Counted from the first letter of the stretch, positions 29,606 through 38,504 are shown. The stretch: 64,000 bases of DNA from Flammeovirgaceae bacterium UBA2338 (GCA_002344795.1 DDUM01000077.1:99781-163780); one strand, 5' to 3'. Notes: a model not told the origin generated them from the letters alone. A program made the numbers and translations.

Positions 29606-30871
29606 ATGAATAGCAGAAGAAAATTTCTTAAATCAGCTTTAACCGGCTTCGCTGGGGCCACCCTTCTCCCGCAAATAAGTCAAGCAAGTACTGCATCCAA
29701 TACCCTAAATGAAAAACTTATCTCTGATGACAATTCCGAGGCCTACTGGAATATGGTGAAAAACCAATTTCCATTCACTGATGGGCTGTACTACTTTAAC
29801 AATGGTTCTTTAGGGCCATCCCCCACTATGGTACGATCGGCCACCAACGACTATCGCAAAATTCTGGATGAATTCCCATCCAAGTACATGTGGGGTGGGT
29901 GGAATGACGAAAAGGAAACCGTAAGAAAACAAGTAGCTGACTTATTAAAAACTTCCGAAGAAGAAATTGCCATTATTCATAATACGACTGAGGGCATGAA
30001 CCTCATCGCACGAAGTTTCGATTTGAAAGCGGGAGATGAAATTATTCTGGCAGACCATGAGCACACCAGCGGTACCATTCCATGGCAGGTGTGGCAGGAA
30101 ACAAAAGGCATCAAAATAGTAAAGCCCATTCTGCCCATCATTCCAAAAAGTGTAGATGAGATCGTTGAGATTTATAAAAAAGCAATAACACCTAAAACCA
30201 AAATTATTTCCATGTGTCACATTGTGAACACCAATGGAATGACGCTTCCTGTAAAGGAAGTTTCTGAACTTGCCCATAGCAGGGGGATTCTTGTGGCTGT
30301 TGATGGAGCACAAGCGGCTGGTATGCTGGATATTGATTTACACGACATGCAATGTGATTTTTATACCGCGAGTTCTCACAAATGGTTGTTCTCACCAAAA
30401 GGGGTGGGGATATTTTATGCCAGAAAAGAAAGCCAGCATCACTTAAAACCTTTAATCGTCTGCAACGGACACACCGACAAAACAATCAGAAGGCTTGAAA
30501 ATTACAACACAAGAAATTTGCCTGAGGTATTAGGGCTGGGAGCAGCATTGCAATTCAACCAACTCATAGGCAGTGAAAAAATTGAAGCCAGAACAATGGA
30601 GTTGAAAAATTATTTCAGAGCCAAGTTTGAAGGCAATCAAAAATACAAACTCAAAACACCTGCATCTGATCAACTTTCGGGAGCCATTCAAACACTGGAA
30701 GTGGTAGGTAAGGATGTAAAAGGTGTGCAGGACTCACTCTTTGAAAAGTATAGAATAGACACAAGGCCCATGTCTACTTTTGGGTTGAATGGGCTAAGAA
30801 TATCGTTGGCGATTTATAATACTAAGGCAGATGTGGATTATCTGGCCAATGTGATAGAAACCATCAGTTAG
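29606..30871 (+). CDS. Exported (Tat) class V aminotransferase / cysteine-desulfurase fold protein
   Basis: This 421-residue PLP enzyme begins with a twin-arginine leader (NSRRKFLKSALTGFAGATLLP). The fold-type I active site is clear: IHNTTEGMN for cofactor phosphate, VDGAQAAGM (Asp and Gln), and SSHKWLFSPKGVG with Schiff-base lysine K259. It resembles isopenicillin-N-epimerase-like members. Tat export fits an enzyme that must bind PLP before leaving the cytoplasm. No catalytic Cys loop typical of true cysteine desulfurases is evident. It forms a pair with the following cupin-like gene (13-base gap). Confidence 0.8.
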   Translation: MNSRRKFLKSALTGFAGATLLPQISQASTASNTLNEKLISDDNSEAYWNMVKNQFPFTDGLYYFNNGSLGPSPTMVRSATNDYRKILDEFPSKYMWGGWNDEKETVRKQVADLLKTSEEEIAIIHNTTEGMNLIARSFDLKAGDEIILADHEHTSGTIPWQVWQETKGIKIVKPILPIIPKSVDEIVEIYKKAITPKTKIISMCHIVNTNGMTLPVKEVSELAHSRGILVAVDGAQAAGMLDIDLHDMQCDFYTASSHKWLFSPKGVGIFYARKESQHHLKPLIVCNGHTDKTIRRLENYNTRNLPEVLGLGAALQFNQLIGSEKIEARTMELKNYFRAKFEGNQKYKLKTPASDQLSGAIQTLEVVGKDVKGVQDSLFEKYRIDTRPMSTFGLNGLRISLAIYNTKADVDYLANVIETIS

Positions 30872-30884
30872 GAGTAAAATCTAA

Positions 30885-31538
30885 ATGAAATATTGCATTT
30901 TTATTCTTTCGCTGTCAACGCTAACTGGATTTGCTCAAATACAGGTTCATAAAGAGCCCCTACATCATAAGGTCTTCAAAAAATCAAATACACGGGTTCT
31001 TGATGTAATCGCTCACCCCAATGACACCTCCCTTATTCATCAGCATAGCAACAACTATTGTTACGTAACAATTAATGGAGGGAAAATATGGGTTCAAAAT
31101 AAAGGAGAAGAAGGCAGAACACTTGAGTTGCCACTTGGATTTACGGGTGGGTATTTTGACAACCCCAAACAACCGCTTGTCCATCGTTTTGCCAATCGCT
31201 CCGAAGGACTTATCCGTCTGATTGCAATAGAAAATCTCTCGGCCGGGAGTGTTGAAGTACTACCCTATCAACCTATTGGCGATGAAGAAATAGTTATAAA
31301 CAATGCTCATTTTTTGGCAACTAAAATTCTCGTGGATGCCGGGAAACAAACCCAATTTAATTCCTCCGCTAATACCATAGTTGTAAACCTTGGTGAGAAC
31401 CCATTGCAAATTCAGAAAAAAAGGGAGTCCATTGAACTCAACAAATGGGTATGGATTGGTGCCCAGTCCATTGTTTCAATTCATAACCCTACGCCAAAAC
31501 CAACCTGGATTGTACTGGTTCGGGTTAAAAAACCATAA
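30885..31538 (+). CDS. Secreted cupin-like protein
   Basis: This 217-residue protein has a signal peptide (MKYCIFILSLSTLTGFAQ). Residues 45-110 look like a cupin barrel: LDVIAHPNDTSLIHQHSNNYCYVTINGGKIWV, with the H-x2-H-type metal positions and the later PLVHRFANRSEG strand. It probably acts in the periplasm or outside, perhaps with the upstream Tat-exported PLP enzyme. Family assignment is from pattern only. Confidence 0.6.
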   Translation: MKYCIFILSLSTLTGFAQIQVHKEPLHHKVFKKSNTRVLDVIAHPNDTSLIHQHSNNYCYVTINGGKIWVQNKGEEGRTLELPLGFTGGYFDNPKQPLVHRFANRSEGLIRLIAIENLSAGSVEVLPYQPIGDEEIVINNAHFLATKILVDAGKQTQFNSSANTIVVNLGENPLQIQKKRESIELNKWVWIGAQSIVSIHNPTPKPTWIVLVRVKKP

Positions 31539-31637
31539 AAGTCTACCTCATTTACCACGTGTATAAAAATATTATTCGGCTCTGATACGATATAGTATAT
31601 TCGGCAACCTATTATCCAATACCTATTTTTTTGACCT

Positions 31638-33902
31638 ATGAATTCCTTAAGAAGACTTGTTTTGATCATTGTGGCTATGGCGACCGTTTCTACCGCTTTT
31701 AGCCAGATAAGTGGAACCAATCCAAACGTAATGGAGCGCCCACAGGCGCAAGCCATACAATTAAGTACTGCCCCTGTTATTGACGGGGAAGTGATCAATG
31801 ATGAAGTGTGGCAACAATACCCTGCATTTGACGGATTAAAACAAATACGACCTTACTCCGGTCAGCCAGCATCCGAAAAAACCGACATAAGAATTGGATA
31901 CACAGAAACTACCCTTTACGTATCAGTTGTTTGCTATGATTCTGAGCCAGACAAACTGGTAGTCTCTGACGCCAGAAGAGATGCGTCCTTGGACGGCACA
32001 GATAGTTTTCAGTTTATAATTGACACTTACCACGACAGGCAAAATGGTTTTGTCTTTGGCACCAACTCCCTGGGCGTGGAGTACGATGGGCAGGTGGACA
32101 ATGAAGGTCAGGGAAACTTCAACAGCAACAGGCAGCAAGGTGGTACCATTGGTGGGTTTAATTTGAATTGGGATGCCTCATGGGAAGTAAAATCACAAGT
32201 AGGCGATTATGGCTGGAGTGCAGAGTTTGCCATACCATTACGCACAATTCGTTTTGCTTCAGGTGAAAACAAAGTTTGGGGGTTGAACATTCAACGCAAT
32301 ATTCGCAAAACCAATGAAGTTGCTTATTGGGCACCCTTACCCATTCAGTTTGACCTCAAAAGACTTTCCCTTGCCGGTGAGCTTACTGGATTAAATCTGA
32401 AAAGTCCAGGCAACCTGAAGTTTATCCCATATGCTTTGCACAACATATCAAGAGATTTTTCCGCTGACCCCAGCAAAGCCAAACATTCTCCAGATGTAGG
32501 AGCCGACATCAAGTACAGCATAACCCCTTCACTTACACTTGACCTTACTTACAATACCGATTTTGCTCAGGTGGAAGTGGATCAGCAACAAATCAACTTA
32601 GACCGTTTTAATTTATTCTTCCCTGAAAAGCGCCCCTTCTTTTTAGAGAATGCCGGATTCTTTACAGTGGGAAGCCCGGGAGAGGTAGACTTATTCTTCA
32701 GTAGAAAAATTGGAATCAGTGATGAAGGAACGATCGTTCCGATCCTCGGTGGCGCCAGGGTATCTGGCCGTGTAAACAAAACAAATATTGGTGTACTGAG
32801 TATGTTTACAGATGATGTTTCACTCAACGATTCTGTCAATATTTCAAAAAATAATTTCAACGTAGCGCGTGTTAATCAACAAATTGGGCAACGATCTACA
32901 ATAGGTGGTACTTTCGTAAGCCGCGAAGGAGTGGGTGAAGCGAGTGACGATTTTAATAGAGTTTTTGCATTGGATAGTAAAATAGGAATTGGAAAAAAAG
33001 CCCAGGTATCCGGGTTCTTTGCCAGATCGAATTCGCCTGATAGCGTTCAGGATGGTAATTCATTTAAGCTTCAAAGTGGGTATCAGTGGAATGGCCTGGA
33101 AATGAATCTGGCCTATACACAAGTAGATGAGGGCTTTGACCCTCAGGCTGGTTTCCTTTTTAGAAAAGCGTTTAAAAAGCCTGAATTTTTGGTGCTGAAA
33201 ACTATTCGAATGAATGGGAAACTTGGCAATATGCTTGAAATACGGCCCCATGTTTCAGGCCGGGCATTTTATAATTTTGACGGTTTCAAGGAAACAACAT
33301 TCTTACATATAGATAATCACTGGGTTTGGAAAAATGGCTTCGAAGTTCACACGGGCATCAACTTCACTGAAGAAGGATCTGTGAATGATTTTCAAATATC
33401 CGGACTGGGGATTGAACATGCTGCCGGAAGTTATGCTAATAGGGAAGCGCAAATTGTCACTATTACCAATCCAAGTAAAAAATTCTATATCACCACTCGC
33501 CATGTAATGGGTGGATATTTTTCCGGATCACGATCAGCGCATAGTGGAACCATTGGATTCAGAATAGGTGACCGATTTAATTCAGATGTTACTTTCGCCC
33601 ATAATGATATTCACTTATTTGTAAAAGAATCACTGCCTATAGAAACCCTGGTGAAAAGAAATTTTGCTACGGATGTGTTTGGCGCACGTATGTCCTATTC
33701 TTTCACTCCTCGCATGACTGTTCAAAGTTTTCTTCAATACAACAGCGCAGCCGATATCGTATCAGCCAACATCAGATTCAATCTATTGGAGCAGGCCAAC
33801 ACTGGTTTGTTTGTAGTGTACAATGAAATATGGGATAGCGGAAGCGTGTTGACAAGAAGTTTTACCATCAAGTATACACATATTATTAATGTCTTAAAAT
33901 AA
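31638..33902 (+). CDS. CBM9-like / DUF5916 outer-membrane protein
   Basis: This 754-residue protein has a signal peptide (MNSLRRLVLIIVAMATVSTAFSQ), a carbohydrate-binding CBM9-like domain at about 48-230 (STAPVIDGEVINDEVWQQYPAFDGL, then TDIRIGYTETTLYVSVVCYDSEP), and a long DUF5916 region (SLTLDLTYNTDFAQVEVDQQQINLDRFNLFFPEKRPFFLENAG) that should form a beta-barrel. Many Bacteroidota carry several such genes; the ligand is not known. The next gene follows after six bases. Confidence 0.85.
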   Translation: MNSLRRLVLIIVAMATVSTAFSQISGTNPNVMERPQAQAIQLSTAPVIDGEVINDEVWQQYPAFDGLKQIRPYSGQPASEKTDIRIGYTETTLYVSVVCYDSEPDKLVVSDARRDASLDGTDSFQFIIDTYHDRQNGFVFGTNSLGVEYDGQVDNEGQGNFNSNRQQGGTIGGFNLNWDASWEVKSQVGDYGWSAEFAIPLRTIRFASGENKVWGLNIQRNIRKTNEVAYWAPLPIQFDLKRLSLAGELTGLNLKSPGNLKFIPYALHNISRDFSADPSKAKHSPDVGADIKYSITPSLTLDLTYNTDFAQVEVDQQQINLDRFNLFFPEKRPFFLENAGFFTVGSPGEVDLFFSRKIGISDEGTIVPILGGARVSGRVNKTNIGVLSMFTDDVSLNDSVNISKNNFNVARVNQQIGQRSTIGGTFVSREGVGEASDDFNRVFALDSKIGIGKKAQVSGFFARSNSPDSVQDGNSFKLQSGYQWNGLEMNLAYTQVDEGFDPQAGFLFRKAFKKPEFLVLKTIRMNGKLGNMLEIRPHVSGRAFYNFDGFKETTFLHIDNHWVWKNGFEVHTGINFTEEGSVNDFQISGLGIEHAAGSYANREAQIVTITNPSKKFYITTRHVMGGYFSGSRSAHSGTIGFRIGDRFNSDVTFAHNDIHLFVKESLPIETLVKRNFATDVFGARMSYSFTPRMTVQSFLQYNSAADIVSANIRFNLLEQANTGLFVVYNEIWDSGSVLTRSFTIKYTHIINVLK

Positions 33903-33908
33903 AAAAGT

Positions 33909-35276
33909 ATGGCGCTCAGGTCAACCTCTCTTATCGTTCTATTTATAATTGCAGGTTGTGCAGGCAACAAAGAAAAGGTGGACGAAAAGTCTTATCGACT
34001 TGGAGCCATTGGCGCTTTTGGTGAAGCGGTAAATGCCGGTGTGAAGCAATTGGCTTTAAGCGCAACTTTATCTCATGAAGAGATGAATGACTTTCTCCCG
34101 GAAGCAGAAAAAGTGGCAGCAAAAAATAATGTATTACTACACAGAGAAACCGATCTGATCACTACCGATTTATTTCCAGAAGATATTGCCAAAGGAAAAG
34201 AAGTATTACTTATTTACCAGGGCACTACTAAAGATCAGTACCTTCAACTCAAAGCAGACAAAGCAGCTCTTGTTGCAGCCGGAAAATATTCAGGGAAAGA
34301 GCGAATGGAAATTGCCAGAAGGTTTGGGAGAATGTTGAGTTACTCACCTCATAAAATAAACCAGTTGCTTGCAGAAAACACATCCTTCAGAACAATGAAT
34401 GACTTTGGTATTGAGGCCACTAATTTATTCCTCTATTATAAAGACCTGGACAAAGCCACAAAATTCTACACAGAAACTTTGGGATTAGAATTATTATCAG
34501 ACTATACGATGGCCAAGATCCTGAGGGTAACCAGCGACTCTTATTTAATTCTCGTAGATGCAACCAAAGGAATGCACACCGCAGATGAACCCAAAACAGT
34601 GGCACTTGCCTTACTCACCAACCAACTGGGAGACTGGTACAATTACTTAAAAAAAGAGGGAGTAAAAATTAAGTACGAATATAAGCCTAAGGAAGGTGGA
34701 GCGCATGATGGTTTTGTGGCTATCGATCCTGAAGGTTATCTGCTTGAATTTGAAACGTTCAGGCAACACCCGGAAAATGAACTGTTCATTCCTCAACTTA
34801 ATACTGCAAAAACAATCACTCCCCCAGTAACACAAAAAAATACCGTTCCTGAGGGACTGGGTTTCAATGCTACTATCACATGGTTGTACTATAAAGACCT
34901 CCCTCCCATGGAAGAATTTTATGAGCAAACACTGGGGCTTTCTCTGATTGCAGATCAGGGCTGGGCCAAAATTTATCAATCCTCAAACTCCGGATACATT
35001 GGCCTTGTGGATGAAAAAAGAGGCATGCATAACCACACGGAAAAGAAAGCGGTAAATGTTTCTTTTATACTAAAAGATCTGGATGGTTGGTTTAAGTATG
35101 TAAGCGAGAACAAACCTTTTGAGCTTCGCTCCAACGAGATTGGCATTGGCCCTGAAAACAAATACCGCGCTTTTGTTGGCTTTGATCCCGGAGGATACTA
35201 CATGGAGTTTGATACTTTCTATGAGCATCCCGACAATGAAAAACTGATGAAATATTTATCTGAGTCAGGACAGTAA
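33909..35276 (+). CDS. Lipoprotein with two VOC (glyoxalase-like) domains
   Basis: This 455-residue lipoprotein (MALRSTSLIVLFIIAGC, lipobox IAGC) has a ~140-residue N-terminal region with no recognised match. Two VOC modules follow: about 175-280 (FLYYKDLDKATKFYTETLGLELL ... GFVAIDPEGYLLEFETF) and about 320-445 (WLYYKDLPPMEEFYEQTLGLSLI ... AFVGFDPGGYYMEFDTF). Both keep the metal-side glutamate in LLEFE/YMEFD. VOC proteins are usually cytosolic, so a lipid-anchored tandem is unusual. It is co-transcribed with the DUF5916 gene. Confidence 0.8.
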   Translation: MALRSTSLIVLFIIAGCAGNKEKVDEKSYRLGAIGAFGEAVNAGVKQLALSATLSHEEMNDFLPEAEKVAAKNNVLLHRETDLITTDLFPEDIAKGKEVLLIYQGTTKDQYLQLKADKAALVAAGKYSGKERMEIARRFGRMLSYSPHKINQLLAENTSFRTMNDFGIEATNLFLYYKDLDKATKFYTETLGLELLSDYTMAKILRVTSDSYLILVDATKGMHTADEPKTVALALLTNQLGDWYNYLKKEGVKIKYEYKPKEGGAHDGFVAIDPEGYLLEFETFRQHPENELFIPQLNTAKTITPPVTQKNTVPEGLGFNATITWLYYKDLPPMEEFYEQTLGLSLIADQGWAKIYQSSNSGYIGLVDEKRGMHNHTEKKAVNVSFILKDLDGWFKYVSENKPFELRSNEIGIGPENKYRAFVGFDPGGYYMEFDTFYEHPDNEKLMKYLSESGQ

Positions 35277-35287
35277 AAAATCCTGAC
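35264..35287. terminator. Possible hairpin at converging gene ends
   Basis: A perfect 7-bp stem (35264-35270 with 35281-35287) overlaps the stop of the VOC gene and sits in the 22-base gap to the converging barrel gene. The A-rich stretch is in the loop rather than a T run after the stem, so a terminator role is uncertain. Confidence 0.3.
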
Positions 35288-35298
35288 CCAGATTTCGT

Positions 35299-35952
35299 TT
35301 AAAACTTTCCGAACTTCAGAGTAAGGTTATAAGAGCTTCCACTCAGGTCATTGTCGCTAAGACCAGCGGCATCACTTCCATACACTGATCGGTAGGAATA
35401 TCCTGGACTGAAGCGCATCCACTTAAATACATTCATTTCTAGCTGTACCCCTGGCTCTGCCACAAAAAAGAAATTTTCATCCAAAGGCATGTTATCGCTC
35501 CGGTGATTGGTCTCCCTAAAATTGTACCTGTCATACTGAACTGTAAGTCCCGCACCTGTCATTAAATGAAAGACAAGGTGAAAAGTCCTGTTAGACCCTA
35601 TTACATACTCGGTAGCCAATCCAAACTGAACATACTCATAACTTAGATCTTCTCCAGGCAGGGCACTAAATTCTGAAGGAACAGGAAGGTTGTTGGTTGT
35701 CGCACTTCCGCTTAATCCAAGCAAAAATCTTTGATTGATATACCAGCCACCGTACATCTCCACCATGTTGGCATACTCGCCATTAATGGAAGTAAACTTG
35801 TTGGAGATTGCGCCATATCCACCTGAAGATCGAACAGGGTTATTTTTAAAGAGGGTTTGAATTTCTTCGCCTCTGTTCTCTTGCTGAGTTTGCCCAAAAC
35901 CTGTTAGTGAAGCAAATCCAACGATTAATAAAACTAAAATACTGATTCTCAT
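35299..35952 (-). CDS. Outer-membrane beta-barrel-like protein
   Basis: This 217-residue protein has a signal peptide (MRISILVLLIVGFASLTGFGQ). The mature part shows alternating strands with aromatic residues (YVQFGLATEYVIGSNRTFHLVFHLM, MNVFKWMRFSPGYSYR) and ends NLTLKFGKF with a C-terminal Phe, typical of small eight-strand outer-membrane barrels. Function unknown. Confidence 0.65.
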   Translation of the reverse strand: MRISILVLLIVGFASLTGFGQTQQENRGEEIQTLFKNNPVRSSGGYGAISNKFTSINGEYANMVEMYGGWYINQRFLLGLSGSATTNNLPVPSEFSALPGEDLSYEYVQFGLATEYVIGSNRTFHLVFHLMTGAGLTVQYDRYNFRETNHRSDNMPLDENFFFVAEPGVQLEMNVFKWMRFSPGYSYRSVYGSDAAGLSDNDLSGSSYNLTLKFGKF

Positions 35953-36019
35953 ATCCTAAAATTGATTGATTCAACCCTAGGACAACACAACCAGCCTTCA
36001 CCCCTACAAATGTTTAAAT

Positions 36020-36145
36020 TTATTTAATGGCGTTTTCACCCCAATGAAGGCATTTGATCCTGTGGTAAAGGTTGGTTCCCTTTTTTTCTTTGCCCACACA
36101 ACCCATCAGCAACGCCAACCCCAAAGCATGAAATACTTTATTCAC
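36020..36145 (-). CDS. Predicted 41-residue lipoprotein (too short for usual gene calling)
   Basis: A GTG-started frame begins 11 bases after the acylphosphatase stop. The N-terminus reads MNKVFHALGLALLMGC, a compact lipoprotein signal with lipobox LMGC. The mature peptide is basic and ends KCLHWGENAIK. The gene would be the last member of the deoC-acyP transcript. Its support is the well-formed signal and the close spacing; no homologue is known to me. It might instead be chance in a 200-base intergenic gap. Confidence 0.45.
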   Translation of the reverse strand: MNKVFHALGLALLMGCVGKEKKGTNLYHRIKCLHWGENAIK

Positions 36146-36156
36146 AACCGGAATGG

Positions 36157-36432
36157 TTAATCTCTTCTAATTTCAAATCCCATAAATGCTTTGTTGGACT
36201 GCCCGATCACTTTCACCTCCTCTACCTTCGCTCCTCCGGGACCCCTTTTAGCCCATTCGATTATTTTATCTAAAATTTCTTCCTTCCCTTCTATTTCAGC
36301 ATATACCGATCCATCTACTTTATTTTTCACAAAACCAGTTACCCCCAATTCCCTTGCTGTGTCACGCATAGAAGCCCGGTAAAAAACTCCTTGTACACGC
36401 CCAGTAATTATTAGCTGATATGACTTAATCAT
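36157..36432 (-). CDS. acyP: Acylphosphatase
   Basis: This 91-residue enzyme hydrolyses carboxyl-phosphate bonds of acyl phosphates. Catalytic residues are in GRVQGVFYRASMRDTARELGVTGFVKN: the arginine of VFYR binds phosphate and the asparagine of VKN orients water. The tail GPGGAKVEEVKV is also typical. ATG 36432 is chosen because the longer frame adds only LKNRR. It overlaps the deoC stop by 8 bases. Confidence 0.9.
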   Translation of the reverse strand: MIKSYQLIITGRVQGVFYRASMRDTARELGVTGFVKNKVDGSVYAEIEGKEEILDKIIEWAKRGPGGAKVEEVKVIGQSNKAFMGFEIRRD

Positions 36433-37081
36433 TCTCCTGTTCTTTAGCAATTGACACTCCCGAAGACGTTCCTATTCGCTCAGCTCCGGCATCAAGTAAC
36501 TCTTTCGACTGAGCAAAAGTTTTGATGCCTCCTGCCGCTTTGATCCCAACCGTTGCTGGAAGGCTCATTCTCATCAACCGCACATGTTCAACAGTTGCAC
36601 CCTCCCTGGCAAATCCAGTTGAGGTTTTAACAAAATCGGCTCCTGCATCATTGCATATTTTACACGCCTCCACAATCTCCTGATCCGAGAGGTAAGAGGT
36701 TTCGATAATAACCTTTAATATTTTCTGCTGATCGTGAATAAACTTACTTGCCTTGGCCAACTCAATCTTTGTCCATGGTAAGCCCGTTTTAAATGAACTA
36801 ATATTCCAAACCCAATCAATCTCGTCAGCGCCATTATCCAATGCGCGTTGTGCCTCATCCAATTTTGTTTCCGTCATTTGATACCCGAAAGGAAAACCAA
36901 CAACTGTGATAAGAGTAGTTTTTCCTTTACCTACTTCACGTTTGGCTCGCTTCACCCAAAAAGGAGGAACACAAATTCCAAATAGGCTGAAATTTGAGGC
37001 CTCCACTACCAATTGATCAATTTCTTTTGCTGTAATTGTTGGGCTAAGGTTAGTGTGTTCAATAACTGAAGCAATATTCAT
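36425..37081 (-). CDS. deoC: Deoxyribose-phosphate aldolase
   Basis: This 218-residue class I aldolase cleaves 2-deoxyribose-5-phosphate to acetaldehyde and glyceraldehyde-3-phosphate in deoxynucleoside salvage. The Schiff-base lysine is in ADFVKTSTGF, and the second active-site lysine is in VGIKAAGGI. VIEHTNLSP replaces the more usual DHTxL start. ATG 37081 is preferred to TTG 37090. It forms a unit with acyP and lies 15 bases after the upstream basic secreted protein gene. Confidence 0.9.
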   Translation of the reverse strand: MNIASVIEHTNLSPTITAKEIDQLVVEASNFSLFGICVPPFWVKRAKREVGKGKTTLITVVGFPFGYQMTETKLDEAQRALDNGADEIDWVWNISSFKTGLPWTKIELAKASKFIHDQQKILKVIIETSYLSDQEIVEACKICNDAGADFVKTSTGFAREGATVEHVRLMRMSLPATVGIKAAGGIKTFAQSKELLDAGAERIGTSSGVSIAKEQEND

Positions 37082-37095
37082 ACTGCTCAAAAGTA

Positions 37096-37455
37096 TTAAT
37101 GTTTAATACCACACACTTTACAGTATTTTCTCTTTCCTTGTGGTCGAATCTTGGGTGGACGCTTATGCCCAAAGTAGGGCGGTTGAGATTTGTCTGCCTT
37201 TCTTTCGCCACTAAAATTTTTTTCATCCTTTTCCCTTTGCTTCCAGTTCTTCTCCATCCGATCCTTATACTCGTTGCGTGCCTCATAGGTCGCTTCAAAT
37301 TTCTTTTTCCTTTTGGCGGTCTTAGGAACATAATTTTCTTCCGCGTAATTGGGGTCAATAGAATTGGGCTGTGGATCTGCAGGCTTTTTTTTCTGGGCAG
37401 TTGCTACACCAAATGAAAAGAGAAAAACACCAATAAAGACGACATACCTGCCCAT
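37096..37455 (-). CDS. Small basic secreted protein, C-terminal CxxC-x3-H (paralogue A)
   Basis: This 119-residue protein has a signal peptide (MGRYVVFIGVFLFSFGVATAQ) and a Lys/Arg-rich middle. Its last 26 residues run YFGHKRPPKIRPQGK...CKVCGIKH. The same tail pattern occurs in the neighbouring gene at 37496-37843, so the two are tandem paralogues. The terminal C-x2-C-x3-H could bind a metal or form a disulfide. ATG 37455 begins the signal peptide; a longer GTG frame reaches 37482. A TATCTTTG box sits at 37460-37467 on this strand, very close to the start. Confidence 0.7.
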   Translation of the reverse strand: MGRYVVFIGVFLFSFGVATAQKKKPADPQPNSIDPNYAEENYVPKTAKRKKKFEATYEARNEYKDRMEKNWKQREKDEKNFSGERKADKSQPPYFGHKRPPKIRPQGKRKYCKVCGIKH

Positions 37456-37495
37456 TCCACAAAGATAAGCATCTATATGCACTTACATAAACCCA

Positions 37496-37843
37496 CTAAT
37501 GCCTGATGTGGCATTCACTGCAAAAGCGCATTTTATGTGCTGGCCTTTTCTTAGGCTTTCTTTTATGACCAAAATAGGTTGGATTTGAATATTGAGGTTT
37601 AGACAGCTTTTTCAATATTTTCTGTTTATCCTTCGCGGCCCGCTCAACTCTTTTATAAAATTCATACCGAGCCGTGTGCTTAACCTTCTTCTTTTTAGCC
37701 TTTACCGCTTTCGCGCGCTTTGGAGAGAAGAACTTACTGTGGTGCTCTGGCCTATTGGGAGTTGGATCCAAACTGGTTTGAGCCAGGGCCAATGAGCTAA
37801 CAAATGCCAATAAGACGACAATAAAGGGCTTTAGTCTTTTCAT
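37496..37843 (-). CDS. Small basic secreted protein, C-terminal CxxC-x3-H (paralogue B)
   Basis: This 115-residue protein has a signal peptide (MKRLKPFIVVLLAFVSSLALAQ). The mature part is very basic (AKAVKAKKKKVKHTARYEFYKR) and ends YFGHKRKPKKRP...CSECHIRH. It shares the YFGHKR-PK-RP and C-x2-C-x-I-x-H signature with the next gene downstream (37096-37455) but differs elsewhere, which suggests an old duplication under selection at the C-terminus. I do not know this family. Confidence 0.7.
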   Translation of the reverse strand: MKRLKPFIVVLLAFVSSLALAQTSLDPTPNRPEHHSKFFSPKRAKAVKAKKKKVKHTARYEFYKRVERAAKDKQKILKKLSKPQYSNPTYFGHKRKPKKRPAHKMRFCSECHIRH

Positions 37844-37883
37844 ACTAAGCCTTCTAACGCAGCATGTTATAAATTATTTCCCT

Positions 37884-38375
37884 TTAACTAGATTTTGGCT
37901 GAAGCATAGATTGCGTTCTTCTATACATCCAGGGAGGCACAGGTTCATCTTCAATCCAAATTCCAAGCTTGGAAGTCATTGCCTTTATTCTTAATTCCTC
38001 TAAATTTTTTATTCCATTGCTTTCTGTAGTCCAGGCAAGTCCGTTTTCTAACAGTATGTTTCTGGGATCTATCTTATTCTTGATAAGAAAAAAGCCTAAC
38101 CTGATTCCATAACGGTTCTTTCCTTGTATAATGACAGTCAACGTTTTCTTTAAAATCAGTTTTTCTAATTGCGCTTTTGCCTCTTCATAAAAAGATTGTC
38201 CGGGTTCAGGGCAATCAATCCCATAAAGCATAATTTCGTACAATTCGTTTTCTTCAGTTTCGAGCTGAAATGTATTGCCATCAATTACTGATACAACCTT
38301 CCCTACAATTTCATTAGCCCCAAACGCGATTGTTGAGTGCAATAAAACAAATACTACAAACCCTATTATCTTCAT
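37884..38375 (-). CDS. Thermonuclease-like (SNase fold) exported protein with altered active site
   Basis: This 163-residue protein has a signal peptide (MKIIGFVVFVLLHSTIAFG) and an SNase OB fold (about 22-130). Compared with staphylococcal nuclease, the first calcium Asp is kept (D32) but the second is Asn (N34, IDGNT). The position of Arg35 is not Arg (YEIMLYGIDCPE), while D54 and E57 remain. The DxYGR loop reads NRYGIR, moving the second arginine by one. Nuclease activity is therefore doubtful. Confidence 0.75.
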   Translation of the reverse strand: MKIIGFVVFVLLHSTIAFGANEIVGKVVSVIDGNTFQLETEENELYEIMLYGIDCPEPGQSFYEEAKAQLEKLILKKTLTVIIQGKNRYGIRLGFFLIKNKIDPRNILLENGLAWTTESNGIKNLEELRIKAMTSKLGIWIEDEPVPPWMYRRTQSMLQPKSS

Positions 38376-38504
38376 GTCAGTTCTTTGTTATTGATAACTC
38401 AAAACTGACTATTGTAATCTACCTCTTACCGAATAAATCAGCCACTTGCTGACGGAAGTAAGATTCTGATACAAATTGCTGGCTAATAGAAACCGTGAAG
38501 TATT

